Assembly (NCBI GenBank): GCA_050946575.1
Contig: JBMNVB010000017.1
Coordinates: forward strand, 1 to 6,867
Direction of reading: 5' to 3'
DNA: 6,867 nt
DNA from: JALCRY01 sp050946575
GTDB lineage: Bacteria > Bacillota > Clostridia > Peptostreptococcales > Anaerovoracaceae
Shown here: positions 6,354 to 6,867 of the stretch, piece after piece
How the letters are laid out: every line of letters starts with the position of its first letter
Position numbering within the stretch: the first letter of the stretch is position 1
Program-made: the position numbers and the translations under genes
The notes under the pieces: model-generated
Database searches by the model: none
Seen by the model: the letters and a program-made list of their open reading frames with translations, nothing else
Told to the model about the DNA's origin: nothing

Positions 6354-6593
6354 CTGTCACCGGCGCCTAAAATGGACCTCGGTGACAGGAAAACTTCCTG
6401 TCACCGGCGCCCAAAATGAAGCTAGGTGACAGGAAATCACTGTCACCGACGCCCAAAATCGATCTTGGTGACAGTAAAAATGACTGTCACCAACGCCCAA
6501 AATCTGCTTTGGTGACAGTAAATCACTGTCACCAACGTCCAAAATCTGCTTTGGTGACAGTAAATCACTGTCACCGATGCCCAAAATCGACCT

Positions 6594-6697
6594 TGGTGAC
6601 AGTAAAAATGACTGTCACCAACGCCCAAAATCTGCTTTGGTGACAGTAAATCACTGTCACCGACGCCCAAAATCGACCTTGGTGACAGTAAATCACT
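6594..6697. repeat. Higher-order repeat, copy 1 (104 bp)
   Basis: This stretch is identical over 104 bp to 6764-6867, offset by exactly 170 bp (four units: one of 44 and three of 42). It contains a right arm, a 9-nt linker and two full units. The identity points to block duplication inside the array, not unit-by-unit copying alone. Confidence 0.93.
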
Positions 6698-6763
6698 GTC
6701 ACCAACGTCCAAAATCAACCTTGGTGACAGTAAATCACTGTCACCAACGCCCAAAATCGATCC

Positions 6764-6867
6764 TGGTGACAGTAAAAATGACTGTCACCAACGCCCAAAA
6801 TCTGCTTTGGTGACAGTAAATCACTGTCACCGACGCCCAAAATCGACCTTGGTGACAGTAAATCACT
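6764..6867. repeat. Higher-order repeat, copy 2 (104 bp, reaches window edge)
   Basis: This is the second copy of the 104-bp block at 6594-6697. Because it runs to the last base of the window, the true length of identity may be longer. Confidence 0.93.

Larger units (their letters stand above)
6354..6867. repeat. Tandem array of palindromic 42/44-bp units (12 visible, continues past the window)
   Basis: Each unit is a left arm CTGTCACC, a 19-nt core, a right arm GGTGACAG, and a 7- or 9-nt linker. Left arms start at 6354, 6398, 6440, 6484, 6526, 6568, 6612, 6654, 6696, 6738, 6782 and 6824. All 24 arms are exact. The core consensus is RACGCCCAAAATCKRCYTT, for example aacgcccaaaatctgcttt, with CCAAAAT the most constant part. 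The linker is usually TAAATCA or TAAAAATGA. Right arm plus linker plus next left arm also forms a hairpin of 8-11 bp with a 3-7 nt loop, so two mutually exclusive foldings exist. No coding potential, start site or ribosome-binding site is convincing. The array is open at the right edge. I do not recognise the family. Confidence 0.95.

Noticed and set aside
6357..6813. Open frames of 75-103 codons on both strands within the array, giving proteins rich in GDSDLLSP or VTVNHCHQ
   Set aside because: They arise because the repeat unit lacks stops in several frames. They exist on both strands, change reading register at each 44-bp unit, and have no convincing start or ribosome-binding site.
6231..6867. 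CRISPR array
   Set aside because: The arms are short inverted repeats, the 19-nt cores are close variants of one another and not unique spacers, and no cas gene is present in the window.
6231..6867. Integron attC sites
   Set aside because: attC sites flank gene cassettes and carry characteristic core sites. Here the palindromes are back to back without cassettes and lack those core sequences.

Overview
The window reads as a chromosomal segment from a moderately GC-rich member of the Bacillota, most likely a Clostridia-type anaerobe. The reasons are the two-ATPase (EcfA1/EcfA2) ECF transporter, the QueT-type S component, a type I dehydroquinase, Shine-Dalgarno sites of the AGAGGTGA type, and coding thirds rich in G/C. 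This placement is inferred from gene families, not from a marker alignment.

Layout: (1) Positions 1-254 hold the 3' end of tuf (elongation factor Tu), followed by a clear intrinsic terminator near 293-318. (2) A promoter-like region and a GC-only hairpin lead into a tightly packed plus-strand operon: aroD, ecfA1, ecfA2, ecfT, queT, trmB and a class I aminotransferase (478-6056). Consecutive genes overlap by 4-16 nt or are 3-4 nt apart, so translational coupling is expected. (3) A tRNA-Gly(CCC) gene at 6100-6173 has its own terminator hairpin. (4) From 6231 to the right edge there is no gene. This stretch is a tandem array of palindromic units about 42-44 bp long. Twelve regular units are visible, preceded by three degenerate ones, and the array runs off the window.

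How the genes fit together: EcfA1, EcfA2 and EcfT form the energising module of an ECF importer, and the adjacent QueT supplies substrate specificity, by family for a queuosine precursor. TrmB makes m7G46 in tRNA, so the operon joins import of a tRNA-modification precursor to a tRNA-modifying enzyme, next to tuf and a tRNA gene. AroD (shikimate pathway) and the aminotransferase, which keeps the dicarboxylate- and carboxylate-binding arginines of aspartate/aromatic aminotransferases, may both serve aromatic amino acid synthesis. That link is inference.

The most unusual element is the palindromic array. Its arms (CTGTCACC / GGTGACAG) are essentially invariant. Linkers come in two sizes, 7 and 9 nt. 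Their outer bases change in a compensatory way, there is a higher-order repeat of 170 bp, and the array decays towards the tRNA side. It is not a CRISPR array, and I do not recognise it as a named element. The tRNA also has an odd base: C instead of U at position 55 of the T loop.
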